Shown in pieces: positions 23,943 to 24,037 of a stretch of 24,037 nt of DNA. The stretch's first letter is position 1. The number at the start of each line of letters is the position of its first letter. The stretch lies in the NCBI GenBank assembly GCA_013044415.1, contig JABEUO010000151.1:1-24037 (forward strand), written 5' to 3'. The position numbers were made by a program, and so were the translations under genes. This DNA is from Acidimicrobiaceae bacterium (GTDB lineage Bacteria; Actinomycetota; Acidimicrobiia; Acidimicrobiales; Acidimicrobiaceae). The notes beneath the pieces are model-generated. The model saw only the letters and a program-made list of their open reading frames with translations. It was not told the origin of the DNA and ran no database searches.

Positions 23943-24037
23943 CGAGAATGGGTGTGGGACGAGAAACCCCCGGCTTTAGCCGTGGGGAGGGATAGTCCCA
24001 CTCGGGCCACAGGCCCGACCTCCTTTCGCTGCTCGTA
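23943..24037. mobile_element. Probable IS200/IS605-type end or remnant (window edge)
   Basis: CCCCCGGC (from 23967), loop TTTA and GCCG-T-GGGG (23979-23987) form a stem with one bulged T, set in the context GAAACCCCC...GGGGAGGG typical of IS200/IS605-type ends. It is followed by a second hairpin, CGGGCC-ACA-GGCCCG at 24003-24017. No transposase is visible inside the window; the rest of the element, if any, lies beyond the edge. Confidence 0.45.

Overview
The window looks like chromosome of an actinobacterium, most likely a lineage of the acidophilic or iron-cycling Acidimicrobiia type. This is an inference from the gene families (TIGR03084 fold, DUF6884-type domain, GH3 lipoprotein), the frequent GTG/TTG starts behind GGAGG-like ribosome binding sites, and the moderate GC content. 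No rRNA, tRNA or CRISPR array was seen.

Layout. Positions 1-105 carry a hairpin like the right end of an IS200/IS605-type element. Two minus-strand genes follow: a TIGR03084/DinB-like metal-binding protein (117-899) and a GT87 membrane glycosyltransferase (969-2318). A minus-strand operon at 2870-7449 encodes a four-part 2-oxoacid (pyruvate):ferredoxin oxidoreductase: gamma, alpha, beta, and a GltD-type flavoprotein fused to a 2[4Fe-4S] ferredoxin. A long gene-poor region (7450-8431) separates it from plus-strand genes for an NCS1 nucleobase-type permease (8432-9841) and a GH3 lipoprotein (10010-11179). After another gene-poor stretch comes a large multidomain protein (11861-14092) that joins a DUF6884-like domain to a C-terminal iron-sulfur HhH-GPD DNA glycosylase. 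It converges on an aldo/keto reductase (14144-15103), with a perfect 13-bp hairpin terminator between them.

The most striking part is the minus-strand operon 15305-23324. It encodes a complete membrane complex of the complex I / group 4 hydrogenase superfamily (NuoH/HyfC, HyfE, HyfF, fused NuoC-NuoD/HyfG, ferredoxin-NuoB/HyfI and HyfB), followed by a universal stress protein. All four [NiFe] cysteine ligands are missing from the large subunit, and all four cysteines of the proximal [4Fe-4S] cluster are missing from the NuoB-like subunit, where Asp, Asp, Asp and Ser stand instead. It is therefore not a hydrogenase. It best fits the poorly understood energy-converting-hydrogenase-related (Ehr) complexes. 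The two antiporter-like subunits keep their Glu and Lys residues, so ion pumping is plausible.

Working model (inference): the oxidoreductase at 2870-7449 makes reduced ferredoxin, and the Ehr-like complex, entered through the single cluster of its fused ferredoxin domain, uses low-potential electrons or a conformational signal to move ions. The window ends with a small ParB-like protein (23565-23942) and a second IS605-like hairpin region (23960-24020).
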